Positions 27,438 through 35,210 of a DNA stretch of 64,000 nucleotides are shown in pieces (position 1 is the first letter of the stretch; each line of letters opens with the position of its first letter). The stretch comes from Mesorhizobium sp. (lineage in GTDB: Bacteria; Pseudomonadota; Alphaproteobacteria; Rhizobiales; Rhizobiaceae), in NCBI GenBank assembly GCA_004020315.1, contig SAQG01000010.1:103944-167943 (forward strand). Reading direction: 5' to 3'. The notes beneath the pieces are model-generated. The model had not been told where the DNA came from. It was given only the letters and a program-made list of their open reading frames with translations, and made no database searches. The translations under genes and the position numbers were made by a program.

Positions 27438-28079
27438 ATGGGTCAGCTCAACGCCGGTATCGTGCCGGTCACGGCCTTCCAGCAAAATTGCACCATCCTC
27501 TTCGACATGGACGACAGACAAGGCGTCGTCGTCGATCCGGGCGGCGACATCGACAAGGTGCTGGCGGTGCTCAAGGACAATGCGATCAACGCTGGCGCGA
27601 TCTGGATCACGCATGGTCACATCGACCACGCCGGCGGCGCCATGGAGCTGAAGGACGCGCTCGGCATCGAGATCATCGGCCCGCATGAGGCCGACCGTCC
27701 GTTGCTTGCCAATCTCGAGAACCAGGCGAAACACTACGGCATCACCGATCCCGTGCGCAATTGCGTGCCCGACCGCTTTCTCAGCGAAGGCGATACCGTC
27801 GCCTTCGGCCACCACGCGTTCGAAGTCTTTCATTGCCCCGGCCACGCGCCCGGCCATGTCGTCTACTACAATCGTGCTGCGAAGTTCGCCCATGTCGGCG
27901 ACGTGTTGTTTCGCGGCTCGGTCGGGCGCACCGACCTGCCGGGCGGCGACCACGCCGCGCTGATCGCCTCGATCAAGGACAAGCTTTTGCCGCTTGGCGA
28001 CGACATCGGCTTCATCTGCGGCCATGGTCCCGGCGGCCGCTTCGGCGAGGAGCGCCGGAGCAACCCATTCCTGATTTAA
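27438..28079 (+). CDS. MBL-fold metallohydrolase (GloB-like)
   Basis: A 213-aa beta-lactamase-fold hydrolase of the glyoxalase II-like group. The metal-binding motif THGHIDHAGG is intact, as are the later FHCPGHAPGHV and the C-terminal GHGPGG histidine. Such small GloB-like proteins act on thioesters or related compounds; the exact substrate is unclear. The ATG at 27438 follows GAAAGGA, and homology begins there. Confidence 0.9.
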   Translation: MGQLNAGIVPVTAFQQNCTILFDMDDRQGVVVDPGGDIDKVLAVLKDNAINAGAIWITHGHIDHAGGAMELKDALGIEIIGPHEADRPLLANLENQAKHYGITDPVRNCVPDRFLSEGDTVAFGHHAFEVFHCPGHAPGHVVYYNRAAKFAHVGDVLFRGSVGRTDLPGGDHAALIASIKDKLLPLGDDIGFICGHGPGGRFGEERRSNPFLI

Positions 28080-28196
28080 AACGCGTCATGGCTGAGGAGC
28101 CTCACGCGACGCGCGTCGGTCTCTTGCCTTTATGCATGCCGACAACAAAAAAGCCCTGGCCTCGCGGACAGCGCTTTTGTTTGAGGCAGGGAAGCC

Positions 28197-28613
28197 TCAG
28201 TTCGCCGTGCAGAAATGCTGTTCGCCATCATAGCCGGTGAACGTGCCGGTGCGGGCGTTGAAAGAGCGATAGCGATCCGAACAATATTCATACCAGCCAC
28301 GGGTCCATGGCTCGGCATAGCCGTCATTGTAGACGACCCGCGGTTCCGCGTAGTAGCGGCGCACCGGGGCGGGCCGTGGATAACGACCATAGTCGTCATA
28401 GCCGGGGTCGTAATAGCTGGGCTGCGGGTTGTTGAGCGCACCAACGATCAGGGCGCCGGCCGCGAGGCCAAGGACGCCTGCCGCGATCGCATCGCCATTG
28501 CCACGATGGTGGTGCCGGTGGCGCCAGTCACCAGCGTTGGCCGCTGGCAAGGTCGCGAGCGTGGTCGCAACAATCGCGGCGGACAGGATGGTGGTCTTGA
28601 AAATTCGATTCAT
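28197..28613 (-). CDS. BA14K-family secreted protein
   Basis: A 138-aa protein with a cleavable signal peptide (MNRIFKTTILSAAIVATTLATLPAANA). A His/Arg-rich stretch follows, then a small hydrophobic segment and the BA14K signature at the C-terminus (WYEYCSDRYRSFNARTGTF and GEQHFC). BA14K of Brucella is an immunoreactive, lectin-like protein. The family is almost confined to Rhizobiales, which supports the taxon call. The start at 28613 is set by the signal peptide. Confidence 0.88.
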   Translation of the reverse strand: MNRIFKTTILSAAIVATTLATLPAANAGDWRHRHHHRGNGDAIAAGVLGLAAGALIVGALNNPQPSYYDPGYDDYGRYPRPAPVRRYYAEPRVVYNDGYAEPWTRGWYEYCSDRYRSFNARTGTFTGYDGEQHFCTAN

Positions 28614-28831
28614 GTCGGTCTCCTTCGTGCCGGCCCGATAATTTGGGGGATGCGGTCCGGCTTTACCGAAGATTAATGGGGGACCGTGGCTGAACGGGGG
28701 CTGAACGAAATTGGCGGGCTTGGACCAGTCGATATTCATCAATCAGGCATGGCGCAAGGCACAAATATCGTACGCTCAACAAGGAGCGGACCTGCGCTTA
28801 CGGGACCGTCTGACGCTGTCTCGAATTCGGC

Positions 28832-29044
28832 TCAGCCGATCGACAGGTTGACGGCTTTCGGACCCTTGCCACGCTTGTCCGGCTCGGTGTCGAATGTTAC
28901 CTTCTGCCCATCCTCAAGACCGGGAAGACCCGACGCCTGCACGGCCGAAATATGGACGAAGACATCCTTCGCGCCATCATCTGGCGTGATGAAGCCGAAG
29001 CCTTTGGCATGATTGAAGAATTTGACGGTGCCGGTCTGCGGCAT
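28832..29044 (-). CDS. Cold-shock protein, CspA family (copy 1)
   Basis: A 70-aa single cold-shock domain with RNP1 KGFGFITP and RNP2 VFVHISA, binding single-stranded RNA/DNA. It is about 80% identical to the copy starting at 29512. The start [10 protein letters not shown] at 29044 has AAAGGAG upstream. A 22-nt hairpin (29076-29097) in its leader shares its core with one upstream of copy 2. Confidence 0.94.
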   Translation of the reverse strand: MPQTGTVKFFNHAKGFGFITPDDGAKDVFVHISAVQASGLPGLEDGQKVTFDTEPDKRGKGPKAVNLSIG

Positions 29045-29075
29045 GGGAAGCTCCTTTGATCCCATCAAGTCCAGT

Positions 29076-29097
29076 CTCGGGCCGGCAAATGCCCGAG
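29076..29097 (-). promoter_or_regulatory. Hairpin in the leader of csp copy 1
   Basis: Perfect 7-bp stem CTCGGGC / GCCCGAG with an 8-nt loop, ending 32 nt upstream of the start codon. The core TCGGGCATTTGC recurs in the leader of csp copy 2. Confidence 0.5.
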
Positions 29098-29299
29098 TGG
29101 AAATTTGTCGTTTATTTTAGCGTCATCGGCAAGAGAAAGTTTTGCGAGCACTGGCTTGCCGCCCTGCCACGAAAAAGGCGCGACGAAAACCGCCGCGCCT
29201 TCGAAAACTCGGATCCGGCGCTGAAAGCCAGTTCAAGGCTTTTGAAGCGTCTCGGGAACGTTCCTGGCACCTCCCAGCGGACGTGCGCGCGCCGACCGT

Positions 29300-29512
29300 T
29301 CAGTCCGCGCGGAGATTGACCGCCTTCGGCCCCTTGCCCATGCGGTCGGGCTCGACGTCGAAGGTGACCTTCTGGCCATCGACGAGCGTGCGCAGGCCCG
29401 AAGCCTCGATCGCCGAGATGTGGACGAACACGTCCTTGGCGCCGTCGTCTGGCGTGATGAAGCCGAAGCCTTTGGTAGCGTTGAAGAATTTAACGGTGCC
29501 GGTCTGGGCCAT
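29300..29512 (-). CDS. Cold-shock protein, CspA family (copy 2)
   Basis: A 70-aa cold-shock domain protein with KGFGFITP and VFVHISA motifs, paralogous to the neighbour 255 nt downstream. The gap between the two and the long leader of this copy (shared motif about 180 nt upstream) suggest separate transcripts, each with a structured 5' UTR, as for E. coli cspA. Start [10 protein letters not shown] at 29512 follows GGAG. Confidence 0.94.
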   Translation of the reverse strand: MAQTGTVKFFNATKGFGFITPDDGAKDVFVHISAIEASGLRTLVDGQKVTFDVEPDRMGKGPKAVNLRAD

Positions 29513-29760
29513 TGGGGAAACTCCTTCACCCGTGTCAGTCTTTGTGGATTGCCCGCCGCCTGACGCCGTGGGCAAGTCCCGGTGGTTGCTTCGGCAGTCA
29601 TGCATTGGCGCATGGTCAGAACCCCCCGCCGAAAAACGGGGCCGTCAGAGATTCACAGTATCGGGGAAAGGTCGTCCAAAACGTTCCGCTCTCCGGGTCG
29701 CAAATGCCCGAACACAAAATTTATCGCACGGAAACGTGATGGTTGCAAGGTAGCGCCCGC
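29513..29760 (-). promoter_or_regulatory. Upstream/leader region of csp copy 2
   Basis: No gene is seen. The stretch contains a TCGGGCATTTGC element at about 29700-29711 (minus strand), inside a weak hairpin, with an AT-rich block just upstream that could be the promoter. If transcription starts there, the 5' UTR would be roughly 180-200 nt long. Confidence 0.45.
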
Positions 29761-29931
29761 GGGCCGACCGAGGGGCGCATAGCCTCGCTAGACCGGGGTG
29801 CTCGCCGGTCATCGACCAGAGCCCGGCCAGGCATGGTCCAGCGGGCGGGAGGCTTGCAAACAGGGGTTGCATTTGACGGTGGAATGGCGAGGATCAGCTT
29901 GGAGTGGAGCGCATTTAGCGTTTTTTGCGCA

Positions 29932-29977
29932 TGTCGTTATCCCAAGATCGCTTCGCACTTTGGGCGACATGCATTGG
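29932..29977. repeat. RIME-like palindrome upstream of the Kazal gene
   Basis: Single palindrome with ATGTCG and CGACAT ends enclosing CCCAAG and CTTTGGG half-sites. It is closely similar to the right half of the element at 31434-31536. Confidence 0.7.
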
Positions 29978-30002
29978 AGCGGGGCTCAAGGGAGGTATAT
30001 TC

Positions 30003-30401
30003 ATGAAATTTCTTGCGGCACTCTTTTCGCGGCAGGGTTTTGCCGTCTTGTTGCTGTCGGCAGTTCTTGCAGCCTGTACCGCGGTGGTGGTGGAGGAAGG
30101 ACCGGGGTACCGCCCGCCAAGGCCCGGGCCGCAATTCTGCACCAGGGAGTATGATCCAGTCTGCGCCCGGCGCGGTGGCGACCGCCAGACCTTCGCCAAT
30201 GCCTGCCTTGCCGAGCGGGCCGGGTATCGCATCATCCGCGACGGCCAGTGCCGCGACGGCGGCGGTGGTGAGGAGCAGACATTCTGCACGCGCGAGTATG
30301 CCCCTGTCTGCGCACGCCGCCGTGGCGAATTGCGCACCTTCCCCAACGCCTGCGAGGCTCGCGCCGCCGACTATCGCATCGTCGACGACGGTCCCTGCTG
30401 A
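30003..30401 (+). CDS. Lipoprotein with two Kazal-like domains
   Basis: A 132-aa exported protein with a lipobox ([10 protein letters not shown]) near residue 25. A short Pro-rich linker leads to two tandem Kazal-type repeats of about 39 residues, each with FCTREY-PVCA, an internal NAC and a final GQC or GPC. Kazal domains inhibit serine proteases in animals, and bacterial versions are little studied. A protease-inhibitor or structural role at the cell surface is inferred from the fold only. The ATG follows GGGAGG. A stable hairpin follows the gene. Confidence 0.85.
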   Translation: MKFLAALFSRQGFAVLLLSAVLAACTAVVVEEGPGYRPPRPGPQFCTREYDPVCARRGGDRQTFANACLAERAGYRIIRDGQCRDGGGGEEQTFCTREYAPVCARRRGELRTFPNACEARAADYRIVDDGPC

Positions 30402-30411
30402 GAGGCTGGTT

Positions 30412-30437
30412 TCCTCCCCGTCTCCAGACGGGGAGGA
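30412..30437 (+). terminator. Hairpin after the Kazal gene
   Basis: A perfect 11-bp stem TCCTCCCCGTC / GACGGGGAGGA with a TCCA loop. There is no T-run after it, so it may be a processed 3' end, a rho-dependent end or a repeat relic. Confidence 0.45.
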
Positions 30438-30491
30438 GCCCCATCTGTCAACTGGACACAGGCAGGCGAGGGCAGCTGGCGCCCCTTGCCT

Positions 30492-31030
30492 TTACGCCGG
30501 CAGCTTCGCCTTGCGGCAATAGGCGATGAACTCGGCCGCGGGCATGGGTTTGGCAACAGCCAACCCTGACCATAATCGACGTCGCGTTCCATCAGATAAT
30601 CGGCCTGTGCCTGCGCCTCCACGCCCTCGGCAATGATCTTCAGCTTCAGCGTCTTTGCCATGTCGATGATATGCGGCGTGACGGAACTGGTGGCGGAATC
30701 CGTAGCGATCGTGTCGATGAAAGACTAGTCGATCTTCAGCGCATCGAGCGGCAGCCTTCGAGGTGGGACAGGCTCGAATAACCTGTGCCGAAGTCGTCGA
30801 TTGCGACCGTATGGCCAAGCTCGCGGGGGTGAATGACGGTCGAGCGTGCAGAATCGACGTCGACAAAACCGCGCTCCGTTGCCTCGAGCCAGATCTGCCG
30901 AGGCCGGATTCCGGTGTGCTGCAGGGTCTTTTCGATGACCGGAAGGACCCTCGCCGTTCTGACGTCCGCCGGGCTGAGATTGATCGCAATGTGGAGGGAA
31001 CGATTGGCGACAAGAAGGGCAATGTGGCCC
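30492..31030 (-). pseudogene. Decayed EAL-domain cyclic-di-GMP phosphodiesterase
   Basis: EAL-domain pieces occur in order but in different frames: HIAINLSPADVR, IWLEATERGFVD, VAIDDFGTGYSSLSHLE, LPLDALKID, then [23 protein letters not shown] and [13 protein letters not shown] is followed by a TAG where the conserved Lys should be (LKID*SFID), and at least two frameshifts are needed to join the rest. The upstream sensor part is missing. Confidence 0.8.
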
Positions 31031-31246
31031 ACCGAACAACTGTTGCCGGCGAACGATGATGCGCGGCCTGTCCATGTGCGCCTCCCTGGCTTCGGCTGCG
31101 AGCGACGAAATTCGTGCGCGGCCTGCCGGGCAGCCAACCATGATCGGCCCGGTTTCAGCGGACCTTACATGGCTTCGACATTACGTGATCTTTAATCCGA
31201 TCCGCGCGGTGGCTGGATGAATGCAGGGTTGCTCATCCGCCCGCTG

Positions 31247-31384
31247 CTAGCCCTTGGACTTCGGCTTCAAACCGGCTTCCGCCTGCTTGACGGCCGAGCC
31301 GAAGGGCGAGGCCGGCTTTGCCGCCGCCTTGTCCTTCTTGGGCTTGCGTGTCTCGCGATTGCTGCGCTGTTGACCCTTGGCCAT
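31247..31384 (-). CDS. Small basic protein of 45 aa
   Basis: A short ORF, MAKGQQRSNRETRKPKKDKA.., ending in GLKPKSKG. It is rich in Lys and Arg and probably unfolded alone. Its composition resembles small rhizobial proteins that begin MAKGQ-RSN-E-RKPKK and are annotated as hypothetical. The start is ATG at 31384; no strong ribosome site was seen. Coding is supported by codon use and its intact frame between decayed DNA and a RIME element. Confidence 0.65.
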   Translation of the reverse strand: MAKGQQRSNRETRKPKKDKAAAKPASPFGSAVKQAEAGLKPKSKG

Positions 31385-31433
31385 TTCTTGGTCCCTCGTG
31401 ATTGGTTAGCGTGGTGGTGGCTGATGTGGGCCT

Positions 31434-31536
31434 AAAGCGCGTCGCGTTGAAAAGGATTCAGCCGACGCGCTTTAAGTTTTGTATTATGCAGGTCGTTGTC
31501 CCAAAACCGCTTCGCACTTTTGGGCGACATGCATTA
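31434..31536. repeat. RIME-like two-palindrome repeat
   Basis: About 103 bp in two palindromes: AAAGCGCGTCG / CGACGCGCTTT, then ATGCAGGTCG / CGACATGCAT around CCCAAAA / TTTTGGG. Its right end overlaps the stop codon of the next minus-strand gene. Confidence 0.8.
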
Positions 31537-31782
31537 GGCGCTCGGATTGTCGGCCACTTCGAGATTGTCTTCCGTGGTGACCCGCTCGTAGGTCTCCTCG
31601 TCGCTGCGGATGCGGTATTGCGGCGAGCCGTCCTTGACCGGCAGCTTGCTCTTGATCTGGAACAGCTCTGCGGTCTTCTGGACAAGGCCGGTGCGGCTCT
31701 TCATGCGAACGGTCTGGCCGATCGCGAAAAGATGCGCGGGCGTGTCGGTGCGCGGGCGCGCGTTTTGCTGGAAACGTATCAT
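31534..31782 (-). CDS. Conserved-looking hypothetical protein (second of pair)
   Basis: An 82-aa protein, MIRFQQNARPRTDTPAHLF.., with the stretch FAIGQTVRMKSRTGL that looks like a small beta-barrel RNA/protein-binding module. No family was recognised. Its ATG overlaps the stop of the upstream ORF by four bases, so the two are translationally coupled. The stop codon lies in the edge of a RIME-like repeat. Confidence 0.65.
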   Translation of the reverse strand: MIRFQQNARPRTDTPAHLFAIGQTVRMKSRTGLVQKTAELFQIKSKLPVKDGSPQYRIRSDEETYERVTTEDNLEVADNPSA

Positions 31783-32045
31783 GCGGCATTCTCCTGGTCG
31801 CGTCTCAGCGCGGTTTCGAGTTCGGCGAAGTCGATGGCGACCAATTGGCTGGTCTGGCTTTTCACCGTCCTTGCCGGCAAATGGATGAAGGTGGCGACAC
31901 GGCGCCAGGCAAGCCACGACATGCCATCGATAAGCTCCTCATCGTGGTCGATGTCATAGTCGCCGGCCGGCAATTTCCCTTCCAGGCCGCCAATCATGAA
32001 GGGTGCCTCGAAGTGCGCAATGGAATGGGTAGTTCGGCCAGACAT
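31779..32045 (-). CDS. Hypothetical protein (first of pair)
   Basis: An 88-aa acidic protein with HFEAPFMIGGLEGKLPAGDY and DHDEELIDGMSWLAWRRVATFIHLP. No family was recognised; the mixed pattern suggests a compact beta-rich fold. The start MSGRTTHSIA at 32045 is chosen because the coupled partner begins at its stop (ATGA). Function is unknown. Confidence 0.65.
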   Translation of the reverse strand: MSGRTTHSIAHFEAPFMIGGLEGKLPAGDYDIDHDEELIDGMSWLAWRRVATFIHLPARTVKSQTSQLVAIDFAELETALRRDQENAA

Positions 32046-32421
32046 TCTCGTGCCTCGAAGTCTCGTTCCCGACTTGGATCCGATAAAATGGTGCCCGCTT
32101 TGCGGCACCGGGACTTAACTGTCGTGCGTCCCGGTATCGGCAATTTGGGTATCGGCGATCTGGAATGAGTTTGGCGGGTCGAGAACCTCTGACGCCGCGA
32201 GATGCCAAGCTTGGCCCAAAAAACGATCTCAGTTCATTAATCCAAGATTGCGGTTTATTCAAGAAGATTCCTGCCCGGTGCCGATCTTATCGCGAATTTA
32301 CTTTTCTAGGGCTATTTGGAAAATGGTGGTACGGTCCAGAAACTTCACGAGAATTGTTTGATATTGTGCCGATAAAGTTCATCTCGGCATTGATTTTTAT
32401 TTATATCTGAAAGGAATGCCC
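32046..32421. other. AT-richer non-coding gap
   Basis: About 375 bp with clearly lower GC than its surroundings, especially 32230-32420. An ORF of 81 codons (32165-32410, plus) is open but has no recognisable features. The stretch probably includes the promoter of the 64-aa ORF to the right and of the minus-strand pair to the left. Its base composition suggests DNA of other origin. Confidence 0.4.
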
Positions 32422-32616
32422 ATGGTTTCCGTGAAAACACCTGATGGTTCGATCGTAACAATCAAGCCGATTATCAAGCAGGCCGCCGGCCCCACGAAAG
32501 TCATGTCAGCGCGGCTGACGATACGAAGTGACGAGGCAGCAAGGCGCAAGATCGCCGACACCGACGGTACGGTGCGGCGGGCTAGGCAGGTTGCGGAGAC
32601 CAACCGCCTGATCTGA
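32422..32616 (+). CDS. Small hypothetical protein, 64 aa
   Basis: A 64-aa ORF (MVSVKTPDGSIVTIKPIIKQ..) with an AAGGA ribosome site seven bases upstream; an ATG two codons earlier is too close to it. A short beta-rich start is followed by a charged helix (DEAARRKIADTDGTVRRARQVAE). No family was recognised. Confidence 0.5.
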   Translation: MVSVKTPDGSIVTIKPIIKQAAGPTKVMSARLTIRSDEAARRKIADTDGTVRRARQVAETNRLI

Positions 32617-32669
32617 CATGGCCGGCCTGCGGGCCTTACGCGCGCGCTTTTGGACGCGCAAAAGGCATG

Positions 32670-32904
32670 AGCCTTTCCGAACATCCGGTTCGGGGGCATG
32701 CGCTGAGGAGTTCGATCTCGACGCTCAATTTTCCCAACCGCAGCCGCCGAGTATCTCAGCGCCATCGATGCGGAGCGTTCGTCCATCCAGGATCTTGTGC
32801 GCGAAGCCTACTCGCACGGTCGCAAGAACGTGTATGTGCTGACCCAGGCCAATTTCCGGCAAGCTGGCCTGCGAACCCTTGAACCTGCCGCGCCAATGGC
32901 CTAG
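32670..32904 (+). pseudogene. Remnant of a DUF1488-like gene
   Basis: STLNFPNRSR in one frame resembles the start of DUF1488 proteins. In a shifted frame, AEYLSAIDAERSSIQDLVREAY then SHGRKNVYVLTQANF resembles their C-terminal part, ending at TAG 32902. The middle of the domain is missing and the frame changes at about 32745, so this is a deletion relic. Confidence 0.5.
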
Positions 32905-33023
32905 ATCGCGGCAGGCGGACAAAACACGGCAGGTTTCCCATCAACAGAGATCCGAGAAGACCGGCAGGCGCGGGCGCCAATTTCGGCTCAGGTGGACAGC
33001 CGCCGCTAGGGCTCGACCAGCGC

Positions 33024-34658
33024 GTGCAGCAGGCGCTGCAACTGCATCAGGCCGGACGCCGGCAGGAAGCCGAGATGCTCTATCGTCAGGTGCTGGCGCA
33101 AAAGGCCAATCATGCGGCGGCAGCACATTTCCTCGGTTTGCTGCTGCACCAGACCGGGCGCAGCGCCGAAGGACTCGATCTCCTCGAACAGTCGGCGCGC
33201 CTGCAGCCCAAGAATCCAGATTTCCTCAACAACCTCGGCACGGTGATGCGCGACCTCGGCCGTGTAAGTGCAGCCGTCGATTTCTTCCGTGGCGCGGTGG
33301 CAATCCGGCCGGACCAACTCGCGGCGCGCGACAATCTCGGCTCCTCGCTGAAGCAACTCGGCCAGTTCGCGGGCGCGGAGGAGATTTATCGCGGCACCAT
33401 CGGTCGCAACCCGTTCCATGTCCGCGCCCGCATCGGGCTGGCCGAAACGCTGCAGGAGGCGGGGCGGCTCGACGAAGCGCTTGCCGTCTTCCGCGAAGCA
33501 TTGGCAATTCGGCCGAAGGATGCCGACCTGCTGCACGGTCTGGGCGTCGGGCTGATGGAGAAGGGCAGCCTCGGAGAGGCGGCGGAGCATTTCCGGCAGG
33601 CGCTGGCGATCGATCCCGGCATGGCCCGGGCCTGGCTGATGCTCACCCAGGTCAAGCGCCAGCAGGAGCGTGACGCCGAGCTTGCCGGGATGGAAGCGCA
33701 GCACGCGAAGGCGCCGGAAGGCAGCCTGGCGCGCATGCAGCTCTCCTTCGGCCTCGGCAAGGCCAATGACGATTTGAAGGACTATGGCCGTGCCTTCGAT
33801 TATTTCGCCGAAGGCAATGCGATCCGCCGCGCGGGCATCGACTACGATGCGGCCAAGACACGCGCCGAATTCGAGGCGATGAAGGCGGTGTTCGACAAGG
33901 CCTTCTTCGACAAGCACAGACCGAGCGGGATCACCGACGACACCCCGATCTTCGTCGTCGGCATGCCGCGCTCCGGCACCACGCTGGTCGAGCAGATCAT
34001 CGCCAGCCATCCCCAGGTCTATGGCGCCGGTGAGCTCGGCATATTGAAGACGGCGGTCGGTAAGCAGTTTCCGCCTGGTATGAAGGGCGGCTTTCCCTGG
34101 GGCATCCCCGACATGCCCGACAAGGTCTATGCCGAGGCAGGCCAAACCTATCTAGACCTGCTGCACGCCCGCTATCCCGGTTTCCGGCATGTCACCGACA
34201 AGATGCCCGGCAATTTCCTCTTGGTCGGCTTCATCCACATGATGCTGCCGCAGGCCAAGATCATCCATTGCACGCGTGACGCGGCGGCGACGTGCCTGTC
34301 GATTTACAAGGTGCATTTCCGCGGCGACAGCCACCGCTATGGCTATGATCTCGGCGAGCTCGCCGATTTCCACAATCTCTACACCGACATGATGGCGCAT
34401 TGGCGCACCGTTTTGCCCGGTGTCGTGCATGATGTGCGCTACGAAGATTTCGTCGCCGACCAGGAAGGGCAGACGCGGGCGCTGATCGCCCATCTCTGCC
34501 TGCCATGGGACGATGCAGTGCTGTCGTTCCACGAGACCGACCGGCCGGTGCGCACGGCGTCGGCAGCGCAGGTGCGCCAGCCGATGTACCAGGGCTCGGT
34601 CGATCTGTGGAAGCGCTATGGCGACCGGCTCAAGCCGCTGCTCGACCGGCTAGCGTAA
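33024..34658 (+). CDS. TPR-containing sulfotransferase
   Basis: A 544-aa protein. Residues ~1-230 are tetratricopeptide repeats (at least five, e.g. AEEIYRGTIGRNPFHVRARIG), and residues ~300-530 a sulfotransferase domain. The PAPS-binding loop GMPRSGTTLVEQI, the KMPGNFLLVGFI segment and the 3'-phosphate region with IHCTRDAAATCLSIYK are present. Likely a cytosolic PAPS-dependent sulfotransferase with a scaffold for its acceptor. The first usable start is GTG 33024. The frame stays open and protein-like further upstream with no ATG, so the true N-terminus is uncertain. Confidence 0.88.
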   Translation: MQQALQLHQAGRRQEAEMLYRQVLAQKANHAAAAHFLGLLLHQTGRSAEGLDLLEQSARLQPKNPDFLNNLGTVMRDLGRVSAAVDFFRGAVAIRPDQLAARDNLGSSLKQLGQFAGAEEIYRGTIGRNPFHVRARIGLAETLQEAGRLDEALAVFREALAIRPKDADLLHGLGVGLMEKGSLGEAAEHFRQALAIDPGMARAWLMLTQVKRQQERDAELAGMEAQHAKAPEGSLARMQLSFGLGKANDDLKDYGRAFDYFAEGNAIRRAGIDYDAAKTRAEFEAMKAVFDKAFFDKHRPSGITDDTPIFVVGMPRSGTTLVEQIIASHPQVYGAGELGILKTAVGKQFPPGMKGGFPWGIPDMPDKVYAEAGQTYLDLLHARYPGFRHVTDKMPGNFLLVGFIHMMLPQAKIIHCTRDAAATCLSIYKVHFRGDSHRYGYDLGELADFHNLYTDMMAHWRTVLPGVVHDVRYEDFVADQEGQTRALIAHLCLPWDDAVLSFHETDRPVRTASAAQVRQPMYQGSVDLWKRYGDRLKPLLDRLA

Positions 34659-34669
34659 TGCGTTGGGGC

Positions 34670-35023
34670 CTACAGCTCCATGAAAGGCTGAAAGCCGCCG
34701 AAGATCATGCGCTTGCCGTCGAACGGCATCGCCGACCAGTCGGATTTCAGGCGTGGGTCGGCCATCACCTTGGCCATTACGGCATCGCGGCTCTGCCGCG
34801 ATTCATAGACGACCCATGAGAAGACGACGACCTCGTCTTCCTTGGCCTGCACGGCGCGCGGGAACGAGGTGATCTCGCCATAGGGCACGTCGTCGCCTAT
34901 GCATTCGACATAGGCGAGCGCGCCATGCTCCTTCCAGACGGTGCCGCCGAGCTGCGCCATTTTCCTATAGGCATCGAGATTTGCCTTGGGCACGGCGAGT
35001 ACGAAGCCATCGACATAGGACAT
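34670..35023 (-). CDS. DUF1428 family protein
   Basis: A 117-aa protein, MSYVDGFVLAVPKANLDAYRKMA.., with the DUF1428 pattern (GALAYVECIGDDV and SWVVYESRQSRDAVMAKVMADPR), a dimeric alpha/beta-barrel fold of unknown function. AAGGAG precedes the start. It is convergent with the TPR-sulfotransferase (11 nt between stops) and lies in a group of small stress-type proteins with a VOC protein upstream. Confidence 0.9.
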   Translation of the reverse strand: MSYVDGFVLAVPKANLDAYRKMAQLGGTVWKEHGALAYVECIGDDVPYGEITSFPRAVQAKEDEVVVFSWVVYESRQSRDAVMAKVMADPRLKSDWSAMPFDGKRMIFGGFQPFMEL

Positions 35024-35064
35024 TGTGGTTCTCCTTGGGTTGGGTGGGGTTTTTCCTTCTTCCT

Positions 35065-35188
35065 TGTGTGAGAAGGTGACAGAGCAAGCTCAGTCGGGTG
35101 AAGGGGTGTTCCAGCTTGGCGCCGACGGCACTCGGTCCAACACCCCTCATCCGTCTTGGCGCTGCGCGCCAAGCCACCTTCTCCCACA
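35065..35188. repeat. Long imperfect palindrome (rhizobial CTTCTCCC-type repeat)
   Basis: Arms TGTGAGAAGGTG and CACCTTCTCCCACA lie at the ends; inner arms GGGTGAAGGGGTGTT and AACACCCCTCATCC pair again, so ~120 bp can fold into one long hairpin. It lies between the DUF1428 and VOC genes. A shortened relic (CCTTCTCCCACAGCGGCAGAAGG) appears near 3610. Confidence 0.65.
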
Positions 35189-35210
35189 GGGGGGAGAAGC
35201 AAAGAGTGTG

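Noticed and set aside
32165..32410. 81-codon plus-strand ORF in an AT-richer gap
   Set aside because: No recognisable features, no ribosome site, and composition like the surrounding non-coding DNA.
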